Shown here: in pieces, positions 7,735 through 15,941 of the stretch
Layout: each line of letters begins with the position of its first letter
How positions within the stretch are numbered: the stretch's first letter is position 1
Source of the DNA: Synergistetes bacterium ADurb.Bin155
Lineage (GTDB): Bacteria; Synergistota; Synergistia; Synergistales; Thermovirgaceae
Reading direction: 5' to 3'
DNA: 64,000 nt
Assembly: GCA_002070395.1 (NCBI GenBank)
Contig: MWDE01000004.1
Location: 1 to 64,000 of the forward strand
The notes under the pieces: generated by a model
The model's database searches: none
Seen by the model: only the letters and a program-made list of their open reading frames with translations
What the model was told of the DNA's origin: nothing
Translations under genes and position numbers: made by a program

Positions 7735-8865
7735 ATGTTCTCCTTCGTATCCCCCAAGCGCCTTGTTCTCTCCGGTGTAATCGTCCTCTTTGCGCTTCTC
7801 GTCGGCGTCGCGGCCGTTTCGGCTGCGGAGGTCACCGTGACCGATTCCTGGGGCAGGGAGGTCTCCATCCCTGAAAAGGTGACCCGGGTGATCTGCTCCG
7901 GATCGGGGTGCCTGCGTTACCTTGTTTACCTCCAGGGACAGGACCTGGCCGTGGCCGTGGACGATATGGAGAAGTCACGGAGCATGTTCGAGTCCCGACC
8001 CTATTACCTGGCCCACCCCGAGTTGAAGGATAAACCCCTCTTCGGGGAATTCAGGGGTTTCGACAACCCCGAGCTGATCGTCGCCCTGGACCCCGCTCCG
8101 CAGGTCATATTCAAGGTCAACGGCAAGATGGGCCATGACCCGGTGGAACTGCAGAACAAGACGGGGATACCGGTGATCATCCTGGAGTACGGGCAGCTTG
8201 GCATCGGCAAGAAGGAAATGGACGAAACGCTCCTCCTTATGGGGCGCGTTATAGGGAAGGAACAGAGGGCACGGGAGGTCATCGCCTTCTTTGACGGGAT
8301 CATCGAGGACCTGGCCAAAAGGACGGCCGATATACCCGAGGGTGAACGGCCCAGCTGCTACATCGGCGGCGTAGCCTTCAAGGGGCCCCACGGCATGACC
8401 TCCACTGAGCCGGCCTACCCTCCCTTCATGTTCGTGAAGGCCGGCAACATCGCCGCCGACCCCACGAGAAAGGCCTCCGAACAGCTGCAGCAGTCGACGT
8501 TCTCCACGGAGAGCCTGGTGTCGATGGATCCGGACAAGCTATTCGTCGACTTATCCACCCTCCAGGGAGGGGCGGAGGTGAACGCTCTGAACCAGTTGCG
8601 GACCGAGGCCCCCTACCGGGTATTATCGGCGGTGGAGAAGGGGGAGATTTACGGTGTGCTCCCCTACAACTGGTACTCCCAGAACCATGGCTCCATCCTC
8701 GCCGACGCTTACTTCATAGGGAAAGTTCTGTATCCGGAGAGGTTCGAGGACGTCGACCCGGTTGAGAAGGCTGACGAGATCTATACCTTCCTGGTGGGCA
8801 AGCCCGTCTTCGACCGGATGAACGAGGGCTTCGGGAGCATGGTCTTCAAAAAGATCGACCTATAA
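7735..8865 (+). CDS. ABC importer periplasmic binding protein (Fe/siderophore/B12/metal-chelate class)
   Basis: This 376-aa exported protein belongs to the Peripla_BP_2 (TroA-like, class III) binding proteins. A Sec signal peptide (hydrophobic stretch about 13-32, cleavage near VSAAE) is followed by VTDSWGREVSIPEKVTRVI, the usual opening of iron-complex and cobalamin binding proteins, and later DNPELIVALDP. There is no lipobox Cys. The ATG at 7735 is preferred over GTG 7726 because GAGGTGAT lies just upstream. It heads a three-gene operon with permease and ATPase. The substrate is unknown: iron chelates, cobalamin, molybdate and nickel chelates are all possible. The adjacent nickel-cofactor genes and the operator-like dyad make nickel worth testing. 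Confidence 0.88.
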   Translation: MFSFVSPKRLVLSGVIVLFALLVGVAAVSAAEVTVTDSWGREVSIPEKVTRVICSGSGCLRYLVYLQGQDLAVAVDDMEKSRSMFESRPYYLAHPELKDKPLFGEFRGFDNPELIVALDPAPQVIFKVNGKMGHDPVELQNKTGIPVIILEYGQLGIGKKEMDETLLLMGRVIGKEQRAREVIAFFDGIIEDLAKRTADIPEGERPSCYIGGVAFKGPHGMTSTEPAYPPFMFVKAGNIAADPTRKASEQLQQSTFSTESLVSMDPDKLFVDLSTLQGGAEVNALNQLRTEAPYRVLSAVEKGEIYGVLPYNWYSQNHGSILADAYFIGKVLYPERFEDVDPVEKADEIYTFLVGKPVFDRMNEGFGSMVFKKIDL

Positions 8866-8878
8866 GAGGCCGGGCGAA

Positions 8879-9949
8879 GTGCACCTGGAAGAAGGGACCA
8901 TCCCGGCGGGTTACGTAAAATACATCCGGACGAAGATCCTTCTCCTCCTGCTGGGGCTGGTCCTCCTTTTCATTCTGGCGGTCCTGTCCATCGCGACAGG
9001 ACCCGTCAGCTACCGGCCCGTGGAGGTGTTGAGGACCCTCTTCATGGGTCACGTCTCGAGGCAACTGGATGTGGTGGTCTTCAACATCAGGTTGCCCCAG
9101 GTCCTGGCCGCTGTCCTTGCCGGCGCGGGTCTCTCCGTGGCGGGAGCAGTGATGCAGTCCGTCCTGGGCAACCCCCTGGGTTCACCCTTTACGCTGGGGA
9201 TATCCCAGGCGGCGGCCTTCGGGGCGGCCTTCTCTGTGATGGCCCTGGGGTCGGGGTTCATGCAGAGCGCCGCCTCCGACGCCATCACCGTGGTGCGGCC
9301 GGGGATGACCACGGCCTTGGCCTTTGCGGCGGCCATGGCGGCCACGGGCGTGGTGATCGTGATCGCCAGGCTCCGCAGGGGCTCCCCTGAGGTCATGATC
9401 CTCGCCGGCGTGGCGATGGGTTCGCTGTGCTCGGCGGCGACGATGTTCCTGCAGTACTTCGCCGACGATGTCCAGTTGGCGGCCATGGTCTTCTGGACCT
9501 TCGGGGACCTTTCCCGGGCCGGGTGGAGAGAGATAGGCATCATTTCCCTCGTTACCGGGTTTTGCAGCCTCTACTTCGCCTTCAATTCGTGGAACTACAA
9601 TGCCATCGACGCCGGTGACGAGACGGCCGCCGGCCTCGGCGTCAACGTCAGGATGGTGCGCTTTCTCGGCATGAGCCTGGCCTCGCTGGTCACGGCGGTG
9701 ATAATCTCCTTCGTGGGTGTTATAGGCTTCGTGGGCCTCGTCTGCCCCCATATGGTGAGGCGCCTCATCGGCGACGATAACCGCTACCTCATCCCAGGTT
9801 CGATCATCATGGGCTCCATTCTTCTCCTGGCGGCCGATACGGCGGCGAGGACCATGATAGCGCCCAATGTCCTGCCTGTGGCGATATTGACCTCCTTCGT
9901 CGGCGCACCCATGTTCCTTTACCTCCTGGTCCGGGGGTACCGGCGATGA
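8879..9949 (+). CDS. FecCD-family ABC transporter permease
   Basis: This 356-aa inner-membrane permease has about ten hydrophobic segments. Family hallmarks are IRLPQVLAAVLAGAGLSVAGAV (about 63-84), NPLGSPFTLGISQAAAFGA and the C-terminal GFVGLVCPHMVRRLIGDD, which contacts the ATPase. It forms the channel for the binding protein encoded 13 bp upstream. The start is GTG with AGAGG about 9 nt before it. The stop overlaps the ATPase start (ATGA), so translation is probably coupled. Confidence 0.93.
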   Translation: MHLEEGTIPAGYVKYIRTKILLLLLGLVLLFILAVLSIATGPVSYRPVEVLRTLFMGHVSRQLDVVVFNIRLPQVLAAVLAGAGLSVAGAVMQSVLGNPLGSPFTLGISQAAAFGAAFSVMALGSGFMQSAASDAITVVRPGMTTALAFAAAMAATGVVIVIARLRRGSPEVMILAGVAMGSLCSAATMFLQYFADDVQLAAMVFWTFGDLSRAGWREIGIISLVTGFCSLYFAFNSWNYNAIDAGDETAAGLGVNVRMVRFLGMSLASLVTAVIISFVGVIGFVGLVCPHMVRRLIGDDNRYLIPGSIIMGSILLLAADTAARTMIAPNVLPVAILTSFVGAPMFLYLLVRGYRR

Positions 9950-10725
9950 TCCTCGATGTTCGTGACGTATCCTTCCGTTACAACAGCAGGCCCGTGCTGG
10001 AAGGGGTCACCTTCAGCCTTGGGAGGAACGAGCTGCTGGCCATCCTCGGTCCGAACGGGGTGGGTAAGACGACTTTGCTGAAGTGCCTGAACGGCATTCT
10101 CCACCCGGCGACGGGGACCATCAATGTCGAGGAGAAGGACCTCCTGCGCATGAAGAAGCTGGAGATAGCCAGGGACCTCGCCTATGTCGCCCAGCAGGAG
10201 CAGGGCGGACGGTTGACCGCCTTCGACGCCATCCTCCTGGGCCGGAGGCCCCACATAACCTGGAAGGTCGGCAGGGAGGACATCCGAAAGGTCGACGCCA
10301 TCATCCGTACCCTCGGCCTTGAACACCTTTCGCTCAGGCACCTCGACGAGATGAGCGGCGGCGAACTCCAGAAGGTATGCATAGCCCGCGCCCTGGTCCA
10401 GGAGCCCAAGGTGCTGCTCCTCGATGAGCCCACCAGCAGTCTTGACCTCAAAAACCAGCAGGAGATCCTGTCCATCATCAGGCACATCGTGACGGGCCAC
10501 GGGATGGCGGCGGTCATGACCATGCACGATATAAACTCCGCCCTTCGCTTCGCCGACAGGGTGGTGTTCTTGAAGGGCGGCCGGGTCTTCGCCGTCGCCG
10601 GCCTGGAGGAGATCACGCCGGCGATGGTGAGGGAGGTTTACGGCATACCCGTCGTGATAGAGAAGGTCCAGGGGTACCCGGTGGTGGTGCCCGTGCAACC
10701 GGATAAAGCTACGCCTGGGGTGTAA
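9946..10725 (+). CDS. ABC transporter ATP-binding protein (FepC/BtuD class)
   Basis: This 259-aa ATPase powers the importer encoded by the two upstream genes. It has Walker A GPNGVGKTT (about 32-40), Q-loop YVAQQEQGG, signature MSGGELQKV, Walker B VLLLDEPTSSLD and the H-loop in MTMHDINSAL. The PHITWKVGREDI insert between Q-loop and signature is usual for iron-chelate and cobalamin importers. The intergenic repeat array starts about 35 bp after its stop. Confidence 0.93.
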   Translation: MILDVRDVSFRYNSRPVLEGVTFSLGRNELLAILGPNGVGKTTLLKCLNGILHPATGTINVEEKDLLRMKKLEIARDLAYVAQQEQGGRLTAFDAILLGRRPHITWKVGREDIRKVDAIIRTLGLEHLSLRHLDEMSGGELQKVCIARALVQEPKVLLLDEPTSSLDLKNQQEILSIIRHIVTGHGMAAVMTMHDINSALRFADRVVFLKGGRVFAVAGLEEITPAMVREVYGIPVVIEKVQGYPVVVPVQPDKATPGV

Positions 10726-10761
10726 CGGTCGGACCTGAGGGGCGAAAAGAAGATCCTTTTC

Positions 10762-11160
10762 CACCACAGGGGACACAGAGAAAACCCATTTATATTTGAA
10801 AAATCAAACCATTTGCACCGCAGGGGACGCAGAGAAAACCCTTTTATATGTGAAAAATCAAACCATTTGCACCGCGGAGGGCACAGAGGGGATCCTATTT
10901 ATTGGGTACAGGGGCAGGGTCGCAGAAGCCTAAAGCAAAGACAGACCTTTTTCACCACAGGGGACACAGAGAAAACCCATTTATATGTGAAAAATCAAAC
11001 CTTTTTCACCACAGGGGACACAGAGGGGATCCTATTTATTGGGTACAGGGGCAGGGCCGCAGAAGCCTAAAGCAAAGACAGACCTTTTTCACCACAGGGG
11101 ACACAGAGAAGGGCTTTTCCTGGTGGAGTGCAAAACCTCGACCCAAGTACCAAACCTTGC
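10762..11160. repeat. Array of two interspersed repeat units of 54 and 83 bp
   Basis: Units begin CACCACAGGGGACACAGAG or a close variant at 10762, 10816, 10870, 10953, 11007 and 11090. Spacing is 54, 54, 83, 54 and 83 bp, so two unit types alternate as A-A-B-A-B, followed by a diverged end piece. Type A continues AAAACCCATTTATATGTG; type B continues GGGATCCTATTTATTGGG and ends with AGCAAAGACAGACC. Open frames through this region (peptides such as TGDTEK) are by-products of the repeat. The array lies between the importer operon and an insertion sequence and has no visible coding function. Confidence 0.85.
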
Positions 11161-11209
11161 ACCGCGGAGATACCGTGTTGCAAGTCAAGTATTGTTTTGA
11201 ACCTTGACA

Positions 11210-12483
11210 ATCTGGTTGTAATCTTTTCAGGACTATTTCATCGAACTTTCGGCATACAGAGAGCAGGGTCGAAGTATGCCTTGTTCTTCATGATCCCGTA
11301 CATAATATGGAGCATTTTCCTCATGCAGGCCGTTATTGCAACCATCTTTTTCTTGCCCTTCTCCAGGAGCTTTTCATAGAAGCTTTTTATTACAGGGTTG
11401 CACCTTATTGCTGCGAGTGTCGGCATGTAGAGGATCTGTCTTAGTTTCTTCGACCCTTTTTTGCATATTTGAGCTTTGCCCCTTATGGATGTACCTGACT
11501 GTTTTTCCATGGGCGAAAGTCCAGCATAGGCGACTATCTGCTTTATTCCATCAAACCTTTCTATTTCTCCTATCTCTGAAACAAAGCACGTCGCAGTCAG
11601 ATCCGATATGCCTGGTATGGACTTAAGCCTTTCTATGTCCTTTTCGATATCCGGGAAATTACCATGCTTGATATTGTCTTTCAGTATCGCCTCCAGTTCC
11701 TTTATCTGTCGGGACAGGTAGGCCACATGATCTTCAAGGATCTTCATTGCATGGGGTGAATTGTCCGGGTTTTGTTCCAGACCTTCTATCCTGTTTTTCT
11801 CCATGTTCTTCATGGTCAAGAGGCTTTCTCTCAGTCGCACAAGCTGTTTCAGCTCCTCGTGCTCTTTACGGGAAGGGAACCAGGGCCTGAATAGACCATT
11901 TTCAACTCCGTCCCTGATGCACATGGCAATGATCCTTGAATCCTGCAGGTCTGTCTTGGTTCTGCTTCCCCTGTACTCCATGTATTTCTTGACCTTGTTG
12001 GGGTTGATGACGTAGGGGGTTACCCCGTCTACCTTCTTGTAAAGAAACTTCACAAGTTTCAGGTAATATGTCCCGGTGGCCTCCATGCCTGCATAGATCT
12101 GGTATTCTTTTGCGAGATTCAACGTTACCCCGGTTACTGCTTTCATCATTTCCCTGAAACCTGAAAGCTGATTCTTGAAGGACCCCCGGAACAGTTCCTT
12201 TTCTTCATCATCCATAAGGGTTGCAACTATTTCCGACTTGCCCACGTCAAGACCAAGAAAGAACCGAACCATTTTCATGATAAGCACCACCCTGGTTGTA
12301 TTACAGGTCGGGGAAAAGCTCCACCAAAACCGACTCATTCATTCAAGCTCAAAGGCCTAAGGATACCGTTCGTTTTTGAGGTGGAACGGGAGATCTATCT
12401 CTGCGACAGGTTTAAAAACCTTGGACACAAACCGATCTTTCCCCTTCCTGTGATGTATGTTTCCTAAAAGTTTACAACCAGAT
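11210..12483 (-). mobile_element. IS110-family (IS1111-like) insertion sequence with 12-bp inverted repeats
   Basis: ATCTGGTTGTAA at 11210-11221 and its exact reverse complement at 12472-12483 enclose one intact transposase gene. Short subterminal inverted repeats are characteristic of the IS1111 group of IS110 elements, so the true ends may lie a few bases outside these coordinates. No target duplication is obvious, as expected for this family. The element interrupts a stretch of intergenic repeats: type-B repeat sequence resumes at 12491. Base composition is visibly lower in GC than in the neighbouring genes. A partial third copy of the terminal motif (CTGGTTGTA) occurs at 12291-12299. Confidence 0.8.
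11238..12278 (-). CDS. IS110-family DEDD transposase
   Basis: This intact 346-aa transposase has the N-terminal RuvC-like DEDD domain (GLDVGKSEIVATL near residue 7, GMEATGTYY, SRTKTDLQDSRIIA). Its C-terminal Transposase_20 domain includes LKSIPGISDLTA, IVAYAGLSPMEKQSG and the nucleophile region SIRGKAQICKKGSKKLRQIL. The start is taken at the ATG giving MKMVRFFLGLDVG; in-frame codons further upstream are not conserved. It sits inside the 12-bp inverted repeats at 11210 and 12483. Its AT-richer codon use contrasts with the host genes, as expected for a mobile element. Confidence 0.93.
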   Translation of the reverse strand: MKMVRFFLGLDVGKSEIVATLMDDEEKELFRGSFKNQLSGFREMMKAVTGVTLNLAKEYQIYAGMEATGTYYLKLVKFLYKKVDGVTPYVINPNKVKKYMEYRGSRTKTDLQDSRIIAMCIRDGVENGLFRPWFPSRKEHEELKQLVRLRESLLTMKNMEKNRIEGLEQNPDNSPHAMKILEDHVAYLSRQIKELEAILKDNIKHGNFPDIEKDIERLKSIPGISDLTATCFVSEIGEIERFDGIKQIVAYAGLSPMEKQSGTSIRGKAQICKKGSKKLRQILYMPTLAAIRCNPVIKSFYEKLLEKGKKKMVAITACMRKMLHIMYGIMKNKAYFDPALCMPKVR

Positions 12484-12490
12484 GGCTCTT

Positions 12491-12600
12491 CACCAATATA
12501 TGAGGACACAAAGAGGGTCCTATTTATTGGGTACAGGGGCAGGGCTGTAGAGCCTGAAGCAAAGACAGACCTTTTTCATCGCAAAAGACACAGAGAGGGA
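12491..12600. repeat. Continuation of the 83-bp-type repeat beyond the IS
   Basis: From about 12505 the sequence GGACACAAAGAGGGTCC, then TATTTATTGGGTACAGGGGC and AAGCAAAGACAGACC, repeats the type-B unit at 10870 and 11007. A further degenerate unit head (CATCGCAAAAGACACAGAG) starts at 12577. The insertion sequence therefore lies inside the repeat field. The remainder of 12279-12754 shows no gene. Confidence 0.75.
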
Positions 12601-12754
12601 CAAGAGAGGGTCCTGACCTAAGGCCTCAAGATCCACTAGCCGCGATCCGCGGTTCACGAATATGTCGGACCCCTTCCCTCGTGGGTCCAGGATGGCCGGT
12701 TCTTTGATCGGCCGGCGGCAAGAGACCGGTTATCGATAAAGGGGAGTGAATGAC

Positions 12755-13366
12755 TTGGGATCGAAGATACCTGAAGAGAAATTGAAGGCCCTTATAGCGT
12801 TCCACGGGCACTGGTGCCCGGGGCTGGCCACGGGGATAAAGATATCGGAGGTCGTCCTGGACGAGCTCGGCCGGACCACCGACGAGGAGATCGTCGCCGT
12901 AGCAGAGACCGATAACTGCGCCGTCGACGCGATCCAGTTCCTCACGGGTTGCACCGTGGGGAAGGGCAACATGATCGTAAAGGACTTGGGCAAGTCGGCC
13001 TTCAGCTTTTACCGGAGAAGTGACGGGAAGTCCCTCAGGATAGTGAGCCGCCCCGACGCGGCGCGGGGAGGCGGCGAGGAGTACAGGACCCTCCAGGAAA
13101 AGAGCAACGAGGGCGCCCTTACGCCGGAGGAGTCGGAGAGGTTCGAGGCACTCCGGAGGGAGCGGAGCGCCCGCATCCTCGAGTCGGAACCGGAATCCCT
13201 TTTCATCATCGGGGAGCCCCTGGTCCCCGCCCCGCCTTTCGCACCCATGAAAAGGAGCGTCCTTTGCGATGCCTGCGGAGAGTCGGTCATGGAGACCAAG
13301 GCCAGGCTCTGCGACGGCCGTGTCCTATGCCTCGCCTGCTTCGAGAGGCTGGTGCCCCGGCCGTGA
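12755..13366 (+). CDS. FmdE-family protein with C-terminal zinc ribbon
   Basis: This protein of about 203 aa resembles formylmethanofuran dehydrogenase subunit E-like proteins, which occur in many anaerobes without methanogenesis. The metal-binding N-terminal block FHGHWCPGLATG and TDNCAVDAIQFLTGCTVGKGN are present. A TraR/DksA-like zinc ribbon with two C-x2-C pairs (CDACGES, CLACF) closes the protein. The TTG at 12755 has AAGGGGAG at proper spacing; GTG at 12746 is an alternative but sits too close to the same ribosome site. A metal-chaperone or molybdenum/tungsten-enzyme role is only suggested by the family. Confidence 0.85.
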   Translation: MGSKIPEEKLKALIAFHGHWCPGLATGIKISEVVLDELGRTTDEEIVAVAETDNCAVDAIQFLTGCTVGKGNMIVKDLGKSAFSFYRRSDGKSLRIVSRPDAARGGGEEYRTLQEKSNEGALTPEESERFEALRRERSARILESEPESLFIIGEPLVPAPPFAPMKRSVLCDACGESVMETKARLCDGRVLCLACFERLVPRP

Positions 13367-13389
13367 CAGGGGCTCAAGACAGCAAGACC

Positions 13390-14031
13390 GTACCAGGAAC
13401 TGATCCCCTGCCTGTGGTGCTGGACCTTTTGAGAAGGTCCTTCGCTATTGTCCCCCACCCCCTTGCCCCCAAGGGTCTTAGCAGCCGGTTGAGAGGGAGC
13501 CGCATCGTACTTGTCCATCTTGCTGAACAAACTACAGAGTAGGAGAAGACTCTTTTCGGGACAACGGCAGGACTGTAGCCGATGGTTTGATCTGCGGCAG
13601 CCTCTTCGCGGGGGTAGGGAAAACTACGAGCAGTTGGCAGGATTCCAAGGAGAGCTACTCCCTGGTCTTAACAGCCCTGGAGACAGGAAAATCCCTCTTT
13701 CCTTCGGGAATGGTCGACCGCTACGAAGACCTGGGTCTTTATAGCATCGCCTGCCAGGTCAAGAACAAGAAGGAGCTGAGGGTTTTTCTGGAAGAGACGG
13801 TCCTGCCTCTATTTTAATATGACTCCTGTCATAAGGGAGTTCGCTGCCGTACCCTGAGGATGTTCCTCTAAAACAGGAACCTGTGGGAAAGGGCGGACAA
13901 ACTAGTAATCCACAAGGCGGACCCTGGGGTACCGGCTCCGCGAGATGTCGGAAGTTGTAAGGGGTGATCTCAACTTCCCGAAAGACAGGTTCGACCTGTA
14001 CATGAGGGTTGCTGATATTGGATATTTTTGA
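13390..14031 (+). pseudogene. Decayed C-terminal half of a PucR/CdaR-type regulator
   Basis: Pieces of a PucR-family regulator can be read in sequence but in different frames: LPVVLDLLRRSFAIVPHPLAPKG (from about 13410), SYSLVLTALETGKSLF and YEDLGLYSIACQVKN (to about 13760), LRMFL followed by a stop, LVIHKA, then YRLREMSEVVRGDLNF and DRFDLYMRVADIGYF ending at 14031. Intact relatives carry a GGDEF-like central part and a C-terminal HTH in this order. At least one in-frame stop and frameshifts break it, and no N-terminus is seen. There is no intact gene between 13367 and 14055. Confidence 0.7.
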
Positions 14032-14055
14032 TCCCGACAGCTTTCAGCGCCTGTT

Positions 14056-15930
14056 CTATTTTATTTTCCTGAAAGTATTGACATCGTCCAGCCATCGGTT
14101 GTCATCATTATGATGCATGGCCTTTTCGGAACCATCCAGGACCTTGTCCCATGAAGGGACATCCTCCAGCTTTCCGCTGAACTTTTCTCTTTTTCCTGGA
14201 ATGACGAAACGGGTATTGGTTATTCTGAAGTTCCCGGGCAGACATGTCTCGTCCCACCCTGGATTGTCCTTCACCCTCTCAAGGGAAAACCGCCACGACC
14301 AGGGGATGGTCTCGATCGGCAGCCAGATGGCCTTCCCGTCGGGCCCGGGCCTTATAAGAAGGGTAGTGCGGAAATCCTGGAAATGATGGATATTCAGGGT
14401 CAGTGGACCGATCTCGTCGCTGGGAACATCGTTTATTTCAAGGCTTTCCTTCCCTTCGAGCCCGGCGTAGGGGAACCTTGTGTCAAGAGAGAAATTCTCC
14501 GACACAAGCTGGAAGTAGTCTCCTCCCTGTTGCCCGAACCTGCCTTTCCTTTCGAGGATGTTCTCCCTGAGCAACTGGACATAGCAGATGGAGTGTTCCG
14601 CCTCTTCCTTTTCGAAACCGGCCGGGAATCTTGCCTTGCCCTTGATCTCCATCCCCGGGATGGACAAGGGCGGGGCTATCCTTCCGAGGTATGCCGAGCA
14701 TCCTTTACCCGAGGAAACGCCACCTATGGAAACCCTCTTTTCCGGGATGACGTCGATGTCCGCTTCGGGGGAAAATACTTTCACCGTCCCTTTTGCTTCG
14801 ACCTTTTCCCCCTTTATCGTCGCAGCATAAGCTATCTTTTGGTCTTTGCCCTGGAAAGCCCCGTCCAGGCAGTAGAATTCGATCCGCCTCCTTCGTTTTT
14901 CTTCTTCGGCCAGTGGGATAGCCTTACCCGTGGCGAAGTTCCCGCGGTCATACCCCTCGAGGCCCGCGATAAAAGAGGGCGGGAGCTCCCACTGCCCTGC
15001 TGAGGCTTCATCGGCCTGGGGGTAAACTTCCGCCTCGAGCCTTACCTTCCTTCCTGCCATTACCTCGATCTCTTCACCGGTGAATTCGACCCTTTCGGTC
15101 TCCTTTACCCAGTAAAGGGCTACCACTGGTTCAATTTCCCCGAAGGTCCATGAGAAAGTCACGCTGCCGTGTTTTTTCGTACCTGGTTCCGGGCCGTAAT
15201 GGATCTTTTCCCCGACCGCGAAAAGAGATGCCCCGCTTTTTGGCGGATCCTCAGCATCCCAGGAATAACTGCCGGTCAACCCGGTAATGCCCATTTCCGA
15301 AACAGCGTTTGCAGCAAGGGCCAGATCAAGGGTCTTTGTGAACAGGGTTTCGCACCCGCTCACCTCTTCCACCGATGCCGTAACCGGGACCATAAGGAAG
15401 AAGGAGTAAACAGTCCTGTCGGGATCATTCGCCATTTTCTCGATAAGGCCTTCGGGGTCGAGGATAACCGGGTCTGCCGTAGCTTGAAGAAATGCGCCGA
15501 CTCCAAGCGGGCCGGTGAAGGACTGCAAGAAGAGAGATGCCTTGTCGGTTCCCGGCTCAAAACCGACATCAATGGAACCGGAAGCAAAGACCTTGCCTAT
15601 CTCCCCTCGGCATTCGCTCTCTTCGTCGGATGGGCGGGCTATGATAGATTCATCGTAACGGTAGGAAGCCGTGACGCCCGTAGGGATGTAATGGGAGAAA
15701 AAGATGCTGTCGCCTGCGCTCCTGACCATCTGTCCCGAGACATGTAAGCTGCACGATCCCGTCTCGAAAAGTTGGGAATCCCCTTCATCGGTGTTCCAGG
15801 ACGCTTCCAGGTGGATCGACACTGGAATACTGTCGGGAAGTGCTCCTTGCGCACCCGAATGAATGCCGACAAGTACAGCGCAAGCGAGCAGGACCGTAAG
15901 GGCGATACGTTCAACTGCTCTGTTGAACAT
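14056..15930 (-). CDS. Large secreted protein of unknown function
   Basis: This 624-aa protein is not recognised. An N-terminal Sec signal peptide is visible (hydrophobic residues about 9-28, probable cleavage near AQGALP), so it is likely periplasmic or surface-exposed. The body is rich in short beta-type segments with scattered Cys residues; no catalytic motif is apparent. It begins 11 bp after the stop of the OmpA-family gene and is probably co-transcribed with it, suggesting an envelope-associated pair. Codon use looks less GC-biased than in the flanking housekeeping genes, and decayed regulator remnants bracket the pair, which suggests an acquired island. Confidence 0.7.
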   Translation of the reverse strand: MFNRAVERIALTVLLACAVLVGIHSGAQGALPDSIPVSIHLEASWNTDEGDSQLFETGSCSLHVSGQMVRSAGDSIFFSHYIPTGVTASYRYDESIIARPSDEESECRGEIGKVFASGSIDVGFEPGTDKASLFLQSFTGPLGVGAFLQATADPVILDPEGLIEKMANDPDRTVYSFFLMVPVTASVEEVSGCETLFTKTLDLALAANAVSEMGITGLTGSYSWDAEDPPKSGASLFAVGEKIHYGPEPGTKKHGSVTFSWTFGEIEPVVALYWVKETERVEFTGEEIEVMAGRKVRLEAEVYPQADEASAGQWELPPSFIAGLEGYDRGNFATGKAIPLAEEEKRRRRIEFYCLDGAFQGKDQKIAYAATIKGEKVEAKGTVKVFSPEADIDVIPEKRVSIGGVSSGKGCSAYLGRIAPPLSIPGMEIKGKARFPAGFEKEEAEHSICYVQLLRENILERKGRFGQQGGDYFQLVSENFSLDTRFPYAGLEGKESLEINDVPSDEIGPLTLNIHHFQDFRTTLLIRPGPDGKAIWLPIETIPWSWRFSLERVKDNPGWDETCLPGNFRITNTRFVIPGKREKFSGKLEDVPSWDKVLDGSEKAMHHNDDNRWLDDVNTFRKIK

Positions 15931-15941
15931 GGCGTTGGGCC

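Noticed and set aside
10762-11160. CRISPR array
   Set aside because: The units are longer than CRISPR repeats, the variable parts are shared between units instead of unique, and no cas gene is nearby.
10813-11207. Open frames through the repeat array (85 and 101 codons)
   Set aside because: They consist only of translated 54/83-bp repeats, giving the TGDTEK-type peptides typical of spurious annotations.
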